Shown piece after piece: positions 39,001-45,697 of a DNA stretch of 64,000 nt. The first letter of the stretch is position 1. Every line of letters starts with the position of its first letter. A program made the position numbers and the translations under genes. The notes beneath the pieces were generated by a model that was not told the origin of the DNA, did not search any database, and saw nothing but the letters and a program-made list of their open reading frames with translations. The stretch is from Anolis sagrei (lineage: Eukaryota; Chordata; Lepidosauria; Squamata; Anolidae). The stretch spans positions 59,626,861 to 59,690,860 of the forward strand of contig NC_090024.1 in NCBI RefSeq assembly GCF_037176765.1. Direction: 5' to 3'.

Positions 39001-39113
39001 GTTTCCCGCCCATTTGTTTCTTACTGCAGAAAAATGAGCTGCCTTCGGACCTCACGAAAAACGAGCGCATCCTGCGACTCCTGCAACCCAGGGAAAAGGA
39101 CAGAAAAAGCTAG
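12001..39113 (+). CDS. ANKRD29: ANKRD29, ankyrin repeat domain protein 29, complete gene of 10 coding exons
   Basis: Joining the ten exons listed separately gives an open frame of 308 residues ending in TAG. All introns are phase 0 and all junctions have good splice sites. From residue 11 the product follows human ANKRD29 (MSFKKETPLANAAFWAAR at the start, LTKNERILRLL near the end), recalled from memory, with no internal length difference. The protein is a stack of about eight ankyrin repeats with the usual DGxTAL helix start, a GH turn and a VxxLLxxGA second helix. I see no signal peptide, membrane segment or catalytic motif, so it is probably a soluble binding protein. Its partners are not known to me. 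Exons 3-7 and 9 are each exactly 99 nt, one repeat per exon. The next gene downstream on the same strand is NPC1, as in mammals. Confidence 0.97.
12174..12303. mobile_element. Near-perfect palindromic MITE in ANKRD29 intron 1
   Basis: Two arms of about 60 bp, beginning CAGGCCTGGGCCAACTTGGG and meeting around CTAACAGCC, are inverted copies with one clear mismatch. The flanks are CTACAG and CTATAG. A hAT-type MITE is likely from the CAGG-like end, but no clean 8-bp duplication is visible. Confidence 0.8.
12342..12568. mobile_element. MITE with TGCATCTACACT termini
   Basis: Inverted ends TGCATCTACACTACATAAT and CTGCAGTGTAGATGCACC surround CCGTTTGACACC and GTGCTGTCAAACTGC blocks and a TTTGTAGTTTTACAAGG core. 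A related remnant lies at 15.85-16.01 kb. Confidence 0.7.
12645..12900 (+). mobile_element. tRNA-derived SINE (CTCCTGACAC-tail family)
   Basis: A box: CCAGTGGCACAACGGGTTAA. B box: GGTTCGAATCC. Then the shared body (CATGAGAGAAGCC, CCCCTGGACAATG) and a tail TTGCTCCTGACATGAAAAAA. Confidence 0.85.
12941..13210 (+). mobile_element. tRNA-derived SINE (CTCCTGACAC-tail family)
   Basis: Starts GGAGCCCCCGGTGGCGCGGT, has GGTTCAAATCC as B box and ends CACTCCTGACACGACAAAAA. This is the best preserved copy of this SINE family in the window, with unspoiled A and B boxes. Confidence 0.9.
13556..13745 (-). mobile_element. L2-like LINE 3' end
   Basis: Reads the reverse of the L2-like tail: ATTCCATCCTCTCTCCCTC, GGGGCTCAGGGCGGCTAACA and CAACAATTCGATGCC, as at 6.6 kb. 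Confidence 0.65.
13917..14398. mobile_element. MITE split by a SINE
   Basis: Left end GGCTCCCATATACACTGACC and right end GGTCAGTGTGTATGGGGGC are inverted, with CAGTTTCAAACTGGC and CGCAGTTTGAAACTAGC inside. A SINE at 14024-14281 interrupts it. A related partial copy lies at 14750-14925. Confidence 0.65.
14024..14281 (-). mobile_element. tRNA-derived SINE (CTCCTGACAC-tail family), reverse
   Basis: Begins with the T run and TTGTGTCAGGAGTG tail and ends with CGCCACTGGGGGCTCC, the reverse of the 5' end. It is flanked by similar ATACAAGGCAC and ATACAAGCCAC words, a likely target-site duplication. Confidence 0.85.
14750..14925. mobile_element. Partial MITE related to that at 13.9-14.4 kb
   Basis: Shares CTACACTGACTGTTTAATG, TCAAACTGGCATTGAAG and GGCCGCCCGATTTGAAGCTA with the neighbouring element. 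Confidence 0.5.
15522..15770 (+). mobile_element. CR1-type LINE tails with an L2-like tail between them
   Basis: GGGTGCTTTGATTGTGCTTT and GGATTGGACTAGATGCCCCC appear twice in diverged form (about 15520-15600 and 15705-15765). An L2-like reversed tail (GGGGACTCAGAGCGGCTTG, 15603-15675) lies between them. Confidence 0.6.
15850..16012. mobile_element. Diverged MITE, TGCATCTACACT family
   Basis: Carries GGAGTTGTAGTTTGGTGAG, TGATTCCATAGCATTGA and AGTGATGTCAAAGTGCATTC as in the copy at 12.3 kb, with degraded ends. Confidence 0.5.
16557..16700 (+). mobile_element. MER2-like Tigger fragment
   Basis: Follows the left half of the element at 40490-40819: CAAGTTGAGCAGCTCTTATC, GTGCTTGGGACCAG, GATTTTGGAATTTTGCA, AATGAGATGTCTTATAG and a GGGATACAATTCTAAAC block. 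Confidence 0.6.
16978..17125. mobile_element. Palindromic MITE, CCTTCTACACTGCC subfamily
   Basis: Termini AGCTCCTTCTACACTGCC and GGCAATGTAGAAGGGACC are inverted and flanked by TGA on both sides. The interior holds repeated TTATCTGCTTTGAACTGGAT blocks. Confidence 0.8.
17425..17645 (+). mobile_element. 5S-rRNA-derived SINE
   Basis: GTGTTTAATCTTGGATGCTA, AGCAAGGCCAGCTGTAGCTA and GTACTTGAATGGGAGATTGC follow 5S rRNA in order. A GTCACTCTAAGTTGTCA tail comes after it. Confidence 0.7.
17848..17992. mobile_element. MITE, CCTTCCACAC family
   Basis: Left end CTCCTTCCACACAGCCCTAT and right end GTGTGGAAGGGCCC with the usual AATCCCACAATATCTGCTTT-type block between them. Confidence 0.7.
18090..19165 (+). 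mobile_element. L2-like LINE, 3' half, in ANKRD29 intron 1
   Basis: Frame 18179-18895 reads NKLKLNPDKTEVLLVSRKAE, then SRLDYCNALYVGLPLKTARK, RAAAMLLTGAGSREHTTPLL and LHWLPICYRTQFKVLVLAYK, the end of a Jockey-superfamily reverse transcriptase. A frameshift near the G run at about 18744 disturbs the final part. It ends in ACACCGCCATGAGTCGCCC and TAAATAAATAAA. This is the longest LINE coding remnant in the window and looks fairly young. Confidence 0.85.
19170..20785. other. Intronic stretch with little recognisable content
   Basis: No gene. 19905-20275 may be a diverged mariner/Tigger-like element (GCAGTTTCGACTTTTGCAGA at one end and AGAGTTGACTGTACA at the other), but this is weak. Confidence 0.35.
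20790..20912. mobile_element. Palindromic MITE, CAGGCATGGGC family
   Basis: GCAGGCATGGGCAAACCTAA, CCAGGTGTTTTGTACTTCAA and the inverted GGAGTTGACATCCAAAAAAT and TTTATCCATGCC. More diverged than the copies at 12.2 and 52.6 kb. Confidence 0.7.
21165..21275 (+). CDS. ANKRD29: ANKRD29 exon 2 (residues 15-51)
   Basis: Thirty-seven codons begin KETPLANAAFWAARKG after a ctaacag acceptor and end CKDS before gtaagg. It carries the first ankyrin repeat, which is slightly irregular (NSGRVDVDC). Phase 0 on both sides. Confidence 0.96.
22225..22323 (+). CDS. ANKRD29: ANKRD29 exon 3 (residues 52-84)
   Basis: Exactly 33 codons encode one ankyrin repeat (GSTALMVASFYGHKECV, then VLQGADINLQRE). The acceptor is catccag and the donor gtacaa. 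The helix 1 part (MVASFYGHKEC) is the least mammal-like stretch of the protein. Confidence 0.96.
22606..22700 (+). mobile_element. CR1-type LINE tail remnant
   Basis: GGATCATAGAACTGTACACT and CATCTAGTTTCAATCTTCTG resemble the end of old CR1 elements. Confidence 0.4.
22880..23038 (-). mobile_element. Penelope-like terminal fragment with hammerhead-like core
   Basis: Matches the terminal segment of the copies at 0.9 and 32.9 kb (TGTCGAAGGCTTTCACAGTC, GCATTTTCTCCTGACATTTC, CATCTGTGGCTGGTATC). On the minus strand 22957-22991 contain CTGAAGA, a 20-nt hairpin stretch, GAAA and TGTC, the order and spacing of a hammerhead ribozyme core. It is an isolated fragment without coding sequence. Confidence 0.6.
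23325..24200 (+). mobile_element. Probable SINE with LINE-type tail, split by OC1
   Basis: The left part (23325-23408) has tRNA-like words (GCTGGTAAATCA, GCAAGTTCAAAGCCCCGAG). The right part (23772-24200) continues and ends with an L2/CR1-type tail (GATCCACCCTGAGTCCCCTT, GGTGGAATATAAATAAAG, then TTATTA repeats). I cannot say whether the tail belongs to the same element. Confidence 0.45.
23409..23771 (-). mobile_element. OC1 (OposCharlie1)-like hAT element
   Basis: The inverted ends CAGGGGTCCTCAAACT and AGTTTGAGGACCCCTG fit OC1 termini as I recall them. Internal words also fit (GCAGTGTGCATAGGAATTCA, ACAAATAAGATATGTGC). The flanks ACGTAAGC and GCATAAGC agree at six of eight bases. No transposase is present. 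OC1 is a hAT family reported from very different tetrapods and attributed to horizontal transfer. Confidence 0.8.
25366..25464 (+). CDS. ANKRD29: ANKRD29 exon 4 (residues 85-117)
   Basis: Thirty-three codons encode one ankyrin repeat (TGATALFFAAQQGHNDIV, ending EFKTK). The acceptor has a good pyrimidine tract ending tttag and the donor is gtaaga. Confidence 0.97.
26381..26703 (+). mobile_element. Sauria SINE
   Basis: tRNA-like head GGAGCCCCCAATGGCACAGC, body GAAAACATGCAAACGTGAGT and AATAGGTACCGCTCCAGCGG, and a BovB-related tail (AGTCAGACACTACTAGACTT, GGGGAAACCTTTACTTTT). The B box is eroded. Confidence 0.85.
26705..28640. other. ANKRD29 intron 4, remaining part
   Basis: No gene or clear repeat apart from C and G runs (about 27758-27774 and 27807-27814). 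Confidence 0.5.
28642..28740 (+). CDS. ANKRD29: ANKRD29 exon 5 (residues 118-150)
   Basis: Thirty-three codons encode one ankyrin repeat (DGGTALLAACQYGHMRVV, ending NIHDQLY). A strong pyrimidine tract precedes ccag and the donor is the consensus gtaagt. Confidence 0.97.
29342..29478. mobile_element. Palindromic hAT-type MITE
   Basis: Ends GCGGTTCTCAACCTGTGGG and AAGGTCGGAAACCACTGG are inverted, with TCTTCAACTCCCAGAAATCC and AGCTGAAGTCCAAAACACC inside. Related to the CAGGCATGGGC family. Confidence 0.65.
30133..30231 (+). CDS. ANKRD29: ANKRD29 exon 6 (residues 151-183)
   Basis: Thirty-three codons encode one ankyrin repeat (DGATALFLAAQGGYLDLI, ending KVNQPRQ). The acceptor ataccaag has a weak pyrimidine tract; the donor is gtaatg. 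Confidence 0.96.
30455..30592 (+). mobile_element. tRNA-derived SINE, 3' part
   Basis: CTCATGCGGGGACATTAGAG, CGTCCCCTGGGCAACATTTC and AGTTGCTTCTCACACAATTT match the CTCCTGACAC-tail family; the head is missing. Confidence 0.75.
31422..31667 (-). mobile_element. tRNA-derived SINE (CTCCTGACAC-tail family), reverse
   Basis: Starts with a T run and TCCTGTGTTAGGAGCGACTG and ends with TTAACCCATTGTGCCATCAG and GGGGCTCC. Confidence 0.8.
32534..32610 (+). mobile_element. CR1-type LINE tail
   Basis: TGATTGTGCTTTTCTTGCAT and GGGGGTTGGACTAGATGGCC, the common end of CR1-type copies in this window. Confidence 0.55.
32930..33570 (-). mobile_element. Penelope-like retroelement, 3' part with GIY-YIG endonuclease remnant
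   Basis: The minus frame 33565-33320 reads MSLCGQVYIRITKSRVQTRI, then EHERYCIICQPEKSAIAEHL and YREATEIHKHE, the end of the GIY-YIG endonuclease domain that Penelope-like elements carry after their reverse transcriptase. The untranslated part (33160-33300) and terminal segment (32935-33050) follow, as in the copies at 0.9 and 51.6 kb. The copy is partial and broken. Confidence 0.75.
33640..33809 (-). mobile_element. tRNA-derived SINE, partial, reverse
   Basis: TTGTGTGTGTCAGGAGCAAT, AAGGACGTTGCCCAGGGGGC and CATGTCCCCTCAAGAGAAGC; the tRNA head is missing. Confidence 0.75.
34132..34312 (-). mobile_element. 5S-rRNA-derived SINE, reverse
   Basis: TTACCAGACCTGATTTTGCC and TAGCTTTCTGCAGATTTTTA are the reverse of 5S rRNA internal promoter words. 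The tail GAGCCACCTCCAACTTATTG lies on the left. Confidence 0.6.
34611..34709 (+). CDS. ANKRD29: ANKRD29 exon 7 (residues 184-216)
   Basis: Thirty-three codons encode one ankyrin repeat (DGTAPLWIASQMGHSEIV, ending RDATRN). The acceptor is cattacag and the donor gtgagt. This repeat is nearly identical to the mammalian one. Confidence 0.97.
36001..36096 (+). CDS. ANKRD29: ANKRD29 exon 8 (residues 217-248)
   Basis: Thirty-two codons, one short of the usual 33, encode DGTTALLKAANKGYSSVI and end LGLLK. The acceptor is gttgaag. The donor is AAG followed by gcaagt, a GC rather than GT splice site. Joining to exon 9 restores the expected LLK-SGTSALHAAVL junction, so the GC donor must be used. Confidence 0.96.
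36097..36924 (+). other. ANKRD29: ANKRD29 intron 8, a GC-AG intron
   Basis: The intron opens with gcaagt after AAG and closes with ttttcctag. AAG followed by GCAAGT is the standard form of the minor GC donor class, with strong pairing to U1 elsewhere in the site. A hAT-like remnant lies at about 36650-36775. Confidence 0.93.
36655..36772. mobile_element. Remnant of a hAT-like element
   Basis: ATTTTATATACCTGGGGTCA, AGGCTGAAAGGGGTTGTAAG and GTTTAAGAAGCCCTGCC also occur at 57.99-58.12 kb. Confidence 0.4.
36925..37023 (+). CDS. ANKRD29: ANKRD29 exon 9 (residues 249-281)
   Basis: Thirty-three codons encode the last full ankyrin repeat (SGTSALHAAVLGGSVKAV, ending DPFLRNK). The acceptor is ttcctag and the donor gtagca, a weaker donor. 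Confidence 0.96.
37805..38262 (-). mobile_element. L2-like LINE 3' part
   Basis: Tail with TTTATTTATTTA and GGGACTCAGAGCAGCTTACA at the left. Toward the right, AGTCAGGAGGGAGGGGGCTG and CACTGAGAAGGCCCAGTTTC are the reverse of the coding end. Confidence 0.7.
38590..38709 (+). mobile_element. LINE 3' tail
   Basis: AAACCGCTCCGAGCCAAATT and CGGTATACAAGTCAAATAAA end in a TAAA repeat. Likely the 3' end of an L2-like LINE. Confidence 0.6.
39030..39113 (+). CDS. ANKRD29: ANKRD29 exon 10, coding part (residues 282-308 and stop)
   Basis: Follows ttactgcag and encodes KNELPSDLTKNERILRLL, then a charged tail ending DRKS and TAG. The LTKNERILRLL block matches the mammalian C-terminus; the last dozen residues are less conserved. 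Confidence 0.96.
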   Translation, partial: KNELPSDLTKNERILRLLQPREKDRKS

Positions 39114-40489
39114 TACCCATTGCATCTAAGGAGAGAACTGGAAGCTCCTGCCCATACTAGCTCCCAAGCAAGTCTAGTATTTTTTCTGCAGAAAATGGCA
39201 ATGTTTTGCTGATACTCAAGCATGTCCTGGCTCCTTTGAATGAGACCAGGATTCCTCACAAAGAGGCACTGCTAAGGTCTTCCACTACTAAGTTCACCAG
39301 GTTTTTGTTGCTGGCTTCAAGGCAGGGAAGATTGGATCCCCTATTATAGCTTTCCTGAATAATAGCCCTTACTATACCAGAGAAGTCTCCCTCTTTGCAG
39401 TAATCTGTTCCTTGAGATAAATTTCCCGATGCTTCTTAAAACCACATAGGTCTTTCTACAGTGGCATTTTGGCTATTCCGAGCTCTAAACTTGTTTCTAA
39501 AATATTATAGTGATTAGACTTGGTCTGGTGTTAATTCCTCTTGTGCCATACAGATGGCAGCTTGGTCCCCCATAATGCTTTAGGGCTCTTTCTACTAATT
39601 ACTCTGGTAGCCTTATTTTGCTCATTAGTATCATGAAGGATTGCATTCAGTTCCTTGTAGCACTTCCTTGTAGAGTCACTGGCAAAAAAGGATACATCAT
39701 TAAAAAGAGGACAAAAGTAGATACAAAGAGTAGCATAAACTTTGCATATGCAGATTTAGAAACAATTACCCGAATTCCCAATTAAAAATAATATCTATCT
39801 CACTGTAAGGGGGAAAGTGTGGGACCGAGGTGACCTGTGTGCCTACTCACTCTGTTGCCCAGGTGCTAAATCTTGATGGGCAACTTTAAGGCCCCAATGC
39901 TGCCTTTTTATGGTCCTTTATCATCACACAGGGAGTGAAACTGGACAATCCTTCAAATGGGGGGTAGCTTTAAAAAAATGACACGCATTTATAAAATAGA
40001 ATATATGGCCACCCTTCTTTCTTGCTAAGCCAAACTATTTTACAGTATAGTACAGTCATGTTTGATTATTGTTGCTACTAGAATTTGTTTTATTGTAAAA
40101 TCTACAAATGGCATTCTTATTTTATTTTTATTTTTTGTAATCTCAGGTAAAATACTTATTACATAATGATGTTTTCCCACACTCCACGTGTTTCTTAATT
40201 CAAGTTATGGTATTTTGCAGTTATTCAGGGCAGTTTAGATTAAGAAAAAAATATCCTGCATGATTTAGCCCTTTCTGTTTTGAATGCAGTACAAATATAT
40301 CCTGGACCACAGAGGATTACTGGATCATTTCTGAACAAGCACAAGTCATAGGCCAGTGAGCTTTACAAGCAGAAAAGGCAAATGATCATCACAATTTCAG
40401 ACAAATTTAAGAGGATTCAGGGACTGAGTTCAGATAAATAGGCAAACACATACATTTCACATACCCATTATTTTCCTTATTTGAAATTA

Positions 40490-40819
40490 CAGGTTGCATA
40501 TCCACTATCCAAAAAGCTTGGGGACAGAAGTATTCCATATTTTGGATTTTGGAATATCTGTGTTTGCGTAGGCATACATAGTGAGATGTCATAGAGATTG
40601 ACCTAAGTCTAAATGCAAAATCCATTCATATATAGCTGGTATACAGTCTGCTGATATTTTTTATACACAAATTGTAAAATATTTTGTGCATGAAGCAAAG
40701 TTTGTGCACATTGAATCATGAAAAAGCAAAAATATCATTATTTCACCCATCCATGTGGACAATTTTGGATTTTAGTGTTATTTGGATTTCAAAATACCGG
40801 ATAAGGGATGCTCAATCTG
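40490..40819 (+). mobile_element. MER2-like Tigger element (330 bp), complete ends
   Basis: Inverted ends CAGGTTGCATATCCACTATC and GGATAAGGGATGCTCAATCT are flanked by TA on both sides, as for mariner/Tigger. Internal order fits the mammalian MER2 consensus as I recall it: GATTTTGGAATATCTG, GAGATGTCATAGAGATTGAC, CCTAAGTCTAAATGCAAAAT, GCAAAGTTTGTGCACATTGA and CCATGTGGACAATTTTGGAT. No transposase. Confidence 0.75.
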
Positions 40820-41029
40820 TACTTCAAGATTGCAAAATCTCTATTGTTCTTATCATTCATTGGCTGTTCAGAGAAAAGAATACTACCGGTATTACAAAAT
40901 AGTGCTAAAGGAAGGGGTGCTAAATTCAATTGCCAGTCCCAACTAGAATAGACACATAGAATATGTGGAATTTGTAGTAGTATTGATTTACCATTCACTG
41001 GTCAATTTATTGTGTCTATCCCTAAACCA

Positions 41030-41166
41030 GGCCTGCACTACCTGTGGCCCTCCAGATGTTTGGGCTTCCAAATCCCAGAAGCCCTAGCCAACTTGTGCAA
41101 TGGCCAGGAATTCTTGAAGTTGAAGTCCAAAACACCTGGAGGGCCATAGGTTGTGTAGGCCTGCCT
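41030..41166. mobile_element. Palindromic MITE in the ANKRD29 3' region
   Basis: CAGGCCTGCACTACCTGTGG and the inverted CCATAGGTTGTGTAGGCCTG enclose CTTCCAAATCCCAG and TTGAAGTCCAAAACACCTGG. Same broad family as the copies at 12.2 and 52.6 kb. Confidence 0.7.
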
Positions 41167-41379
41167 TAGACAGAACCAACAATTGAATTTAAGGCTTTGT
41201 GGGTGCCAGTGGTTCCCTTGGGATGTTCTAGCAACAAAAATGGCTACTGACAATTATTCAGTAAAAGAAATGGTTAAGAAGATCCAATTTTGATCCAGTC
41301 TTCTGTTTCCTTTCCAACAGGAACAAATCAGATGCTTTTTGGAAGCCCACAAGCAGGATTGGAAGGGAATAGTGATTTT

Positions 41380-41647
41380 CTACTGCTGCTCTCCAGCGAC
41401 TGGTATTCAGAGAAAAACCAGAATTTTCACAAGCAACTTCTTTGAAAGGTCCATGTTGGCCTGAGCAACAAACCTGGTAACTAGAAAGTAACTTTTCCAC
41501 GGTTTGTGGCAAACTACCCCACTTCAGCAAGATTTTATTTAGCAGTAATAGTGAATAACCAGAGAGCCTTAGGGTTTGTCTAATTGGATTCTCAAGGCCA
41601 TCTTTGCCAGTGTACATGTTATACCAGTTGCTGGAGAGCAGCAGTAG
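41380..41647. repeat. Inverted repeat pair, 26-bp arms
   Basis: 41380-41405 and 41622-41647 are inverted copies at 25 of 26 positions (the core word is GCTGGAGAGCAGCAGTAG). They may be opposite-facing pieces of one old LINE-related repeat. Confidence 0.6.
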
Positions 41648-43233
41648 ATAGGTTAGTTAGCCATTGTGTAAAGAAATGTTTCCTTGTGTCTATTGCCCAA
41701 CAGTTTCAGTGGGTGACCTTGAGTTATAGTATTATTGTTTTTAAAAAACAGATAAAAACAAGACTTGTTCCTCCTAATAAATGCTTGGTCATTTCGGTCA
41801 GCTGTTTCTACATTGCTTCCAACTCCGTGAATATTCTTTCAGACCTGAGATGCCCAGAACATGACACAATTCCCTTACGTTACTATATTCACGTGTATAC
41901 CTTGTTAGTTATATGTGTTTCTCACCACAAGGGTGGAGTCATTTTTTTAAATTTTGACATAAAAGTTACACTAGCCATTTTTAAAGTCTTAGTTTCTTTG
42001 TCATTGTGGACAGCATTTCTTTACCTAGAAGGTAAAATGCCTATTTTTGTAGACTGCCTGCTCAAACTACAGCGGAATGATTGCACTCTTATTTTGGTGA
42101 ATAATTTAAAATTATTTTATTATTGTTCAGGAGTATGGTTCATTTTGAAGGACACTTGATTTTAAGGATGACTGCTCTTAGAACTTAGAAAAGCAAGGGC
42201 CTTATATATGCAAGTAAAGGAGGAGGTGAACAGGGCTTTCATGAACTTCAGGCACAGAAGCACTTTTGCTAATATGCTGCTGATTTTTTTTTTATTTGAA
42301 AAAGATATGCCTGAGCACTTTGCTTCCCAATTAGCATGAAATTAAAGACAAAGTGGGTTATTAATGCTGTGATAAATATATTCATTTAATGGGGGAAGTT
42401 ATGTCTGTATGTTTTAGGCAGACTGGCATATAATTTTAAAATGTACTATGTGTGAAATCATAAAACATTTGTCTTCATTAAAACGACTGTCTTATGTACA
42501 AGCTGAGTAAATTCTGAGGTAGCCTTTTTTCCTAAAGTAAAAAAAATGGACAAATGGTTGTTCGCGAAAAGGCCTTACTGGTGCATTTGCATTAGTAGGG
42601 TTGGAAATTTTATAACTTTCAGATTATCTTCAGATAGGGCTGGATTAGCTCCTTATCTGAAATACTCTGGAAATTAATTGACTTAGTATCAAGACAATAT
42701 TGGGCAGCAGCTGTTGTATGTGGCAGAAAATCAGTTTCAACAACCACAGTACAACAATTATAACTTTTTCCAGCAAAAATATATTGGTATGTGTCTATAT
42801 TTTTAAAAAAATGTATGTATGAAAGTGTTCATTCAAGTACTTAGATCTCCCAGATTGACACGTCTGTATTTCATACTGATATAGCATTGTTTTAATTTCA
42901 AAATGATACAGTATTGTTTTTGTTCAAAGTTTAACAAAATAATCAGATGCCGCAGGAAGTCTTGGGATAAGCCCCAAAAGCATCACATTCTAGGCCAAAA
43001 TCTGGCATCAATTAATTTAAAACATTTTAATTTTAAAATTATTAACCTCAAACTAAAAATGAGGAATAGTTCCTTTTTACTTCAAACTGCACAAAATTAT
43101 TTTTAGCCAATATCAAATGAATTGGTTCACCTATACTTTTTCAAATACCACACTTTCATCTCCTTGCGGTGGCTTAAGGTGTAAACTGCTTCCACGCTAG
43201 TCTTTTTTGTTCTATGTTAGCACTGTTCTTTCA

Positions 43234-43490
43234 GGAGCTGTGGTGGTGCAATGGGTTAAACCCTTGTGCCGGCTGAACTGCTGATCTGAAGGTCGGCAGT
43301 TCCAATCTGCAAGACAGGGTGAGTTCCCAACTGTCAGCCCCAGCTTCCCATGCGGGGACATGAGAGGAACTTCCCACAAGGATAGTAACACATCTGGACA
43401 TCCTCTGGGCAACGTCTCTGCAGACAGCCAATTCTCTCACAGCAGAAGCAACTTGCAGTTTCTCAAGAAGCTTCTGACACAATAAAAAAC
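43234..43490 (+). mobile_element. tRNA-derived SINE (CTCCTGACAC-tail family)
   Basis: Starts AGGAGCTGTGGTGGTGCAAT, body CATGCGGGGACATGAGAGGA, and ends AAGCTTCTGACACAATAAAA. Confidence 0.85.
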
Positions 43491-45385
43491 CCTGTTCTTC
43501 CACTTTTCAAAGGGAACATGCCATTTAAGTAGAATGATGTTTTCAAATACTGTTAGATATTAATTTAAGGACCATTTCACAATTGCTTTAATATCTATTT
43601 CTTTTAAAAGGCTACAACATTTTTACACAAAATAAAATAGAATGGGAAAAACTCAGAAGACTAACGAGAAAACCTCTAGAATCCAGTATTGTCAAACTAG
43701 GCAGGTAGCAGTATTTTGAAACCTAGTTTTCAGACTGCAGTACTCAACTTGTTCAATCAAACTTTGTTATGTAATTGTTTTTATTACATATATATGTCAT
43801 CAAAAAAGTTTTCTTGCACTTTTGAAAGAGGAAACATTACTAAAATGCACTGCTAGCATGCTGAAATACAGATACCTGGGAATAATTTGATATGCCTCCC
43901 CATTTCACTAAGGAACCTTAGAATATTCTATTGTATTGTTTTGTCCTCACTCTTCCAAAGAGATTTCTGCAGTTTTGAAAACAGATAAAAAAAATCATGG
44001 GGAAAACACAAAGAAAAACAACAACTGATAACAGTAAGGAGTGAAGAAACAGTGGTTCAGATTACAATGCCTACTGTGGAAGCTGCACAGAAACAAGGAC
44101 TTTTTCCTTTTAAAACTATACCAGTGGAGAGGACCAGATAATTGTAAACCACTTCGATTGAACCCTATTTGTATTGTAATGTTAGAACAGATTCTGTTCA
44201 TAGCAACTTAACCAAAGATTACACAGATGTAACTGTTTCTCAGTACTACATGTGCATCATAAGACCAAACTGAGTTTTTCTCCATAGCAGCATCTCTGTA
44301 TTTGCTTGGAAAGGATTTCTAGTTTGTCTCTTAAAAGAACTCTACAGGATGGTGGGTGGTCACTAACCTATGTACATTTTCATTCAGGCTGCTATTCCAT
44401 GTTATCATTAAAATGAAAATATTACAGGGTTTGCCTTTGTTTCTTGGTTTTCAGATACAAAGAGGTATTTTGTATGTTGAAAATGAATATTATGCCCACT
44501 TTATTTTCATAACAATTCTTAAAATTCATTCTTAACATTTCTACACCACAGAAGAATACTATCCCTGATTAGAATAGTACTTCTGCATTTAATTATGAGA
44601 AAGTCAGTATCTCATTAAAGAGATACTAACTTTCTTGCAATCTTCCTTGGAATCCTGGGTCAGACGTCATATGACTGATTGGTGCTATAAACAGCAGTCT
44701 ACGGCATTTTCTAATTAGTGCATAAGCTGCTCAGAGATGCTCTAATCTGCTCCTACAAGAAGGAAGCCACCAAACCTACTTCTGGGTGGATCTCTCTCCC
44801 AACTGCCCACTTATTATTTCGGCATCTCTGTATACTTCTCTATAAAGAAACAGTTTGGGTTTGCTTTTTCAAACAAGAAGCTATGAAATGTACCTGAAAG
44901 CACACAGAATAAAGCAGCACAATTTTTCTACCCAGATTTTTCTCTCATGTGGATTACAAAATACACAAAAATAGGTAATTGTGTGTGTACATGCATATAT
45001 GCATAATAAATAGTGAGAAAAACAAATTGTACCTGCATTTTCAAATGTAATCATGGAGGATTTGGCTGCATTATCATTTAAAGTTCATCACTTAAGTCAG
45101 TGCTACTCAAAGTGGTGACTCCTGGAAGGGTGCTGTTCCTTGACCAAATCATTTCTGTCACACTAAGGTCGAAAACGCTGCCACTTATCTCACAAAGCCC
45201 TGGCTTAAGCCTGAACTTCTTCCAATTCTGGGGCCACAACTAGAACTGCAGTTTCAAAGAAGAACAACAATTAGCTTCTGAAAATCCTTGTCATCGAATG
45301 TGACAGACAGTCCCCGGCATTATAGTCACCTTTAATACTTCTAGAATCCAAGAACTTTACTGCAGTACCCAAGGTTCACTTCCCT
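43491..45385. other. Intergenic stretch with no recognised gene
   Basis: AT-rich sequence without a supported exon. A weak hAT-like piece may lie near 45098-45170 (GTGCTACTCAAAGTGGTGAC). Confidence 0.4.
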
Positions 45386-45697
45386 AGGTCTTATCATACT
45401 GAGGAGGGGGCAAGCTTGTTTTCTGCTGCTCTGCAGACTAGGACACAGTAATGGATTCAAATTGCAGAAAAAGAGATTCCGCCTAAACATTACAAAGAAC
45501 ATCCCGACAGTAGGAGCTGCTCTGCAATGGAGAATGCCTTAAGGATGTAGTGGAGTCTCCTCTGGAGGTTTTTAAGTAGAGGCTGAATGGCCACCTATTG
45601 AGGGTGCTTTGATTATGGTTTCCTGCCTGGTAAGGGGCTTACCTGGATGGCCCTTGTGGTCTCTTGCAGGTCTATGAGTCTATGAAAACAAGAGTCA
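45386..45697 (+). mobile_element. CR1-type LINE 3' end
   Basis: GGGGCAAGCTTGTTTTCTGC, AGTGGAGTCTCCTCTGGAGG and TACCTGGATGGCCCTTGTGG follow the same order as in the longer copy at 62.5 kb. Confidence 0.7.

Larger units (their letters stand above)
39114..43230 (+). other. ANKRD29: ANKRD29 3' untranslated region and downstream sequence
   Basis: This is a relatively repeat-poor, AT-rich stretch after the stop codon. It contains a Tigger element (40490-40819), a palindromic MITE (41030-41166) and a diverged inverted pair near 41.4-41.6 kb. An AATAAA at 41776-41781 is one possible polyadenylation signal, but I cannot fix the transcript end. No further gene is seen. Confidence 0.45.

Noticed and set aside
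41584-42159. Open frame of 191 codons, plus strand
   Set aside because: It lies in AT-rich sequence after ANKRD29, resembles no family I know, has irregular composition and no gene-like context. Most likely a chance frame in the 3' region.
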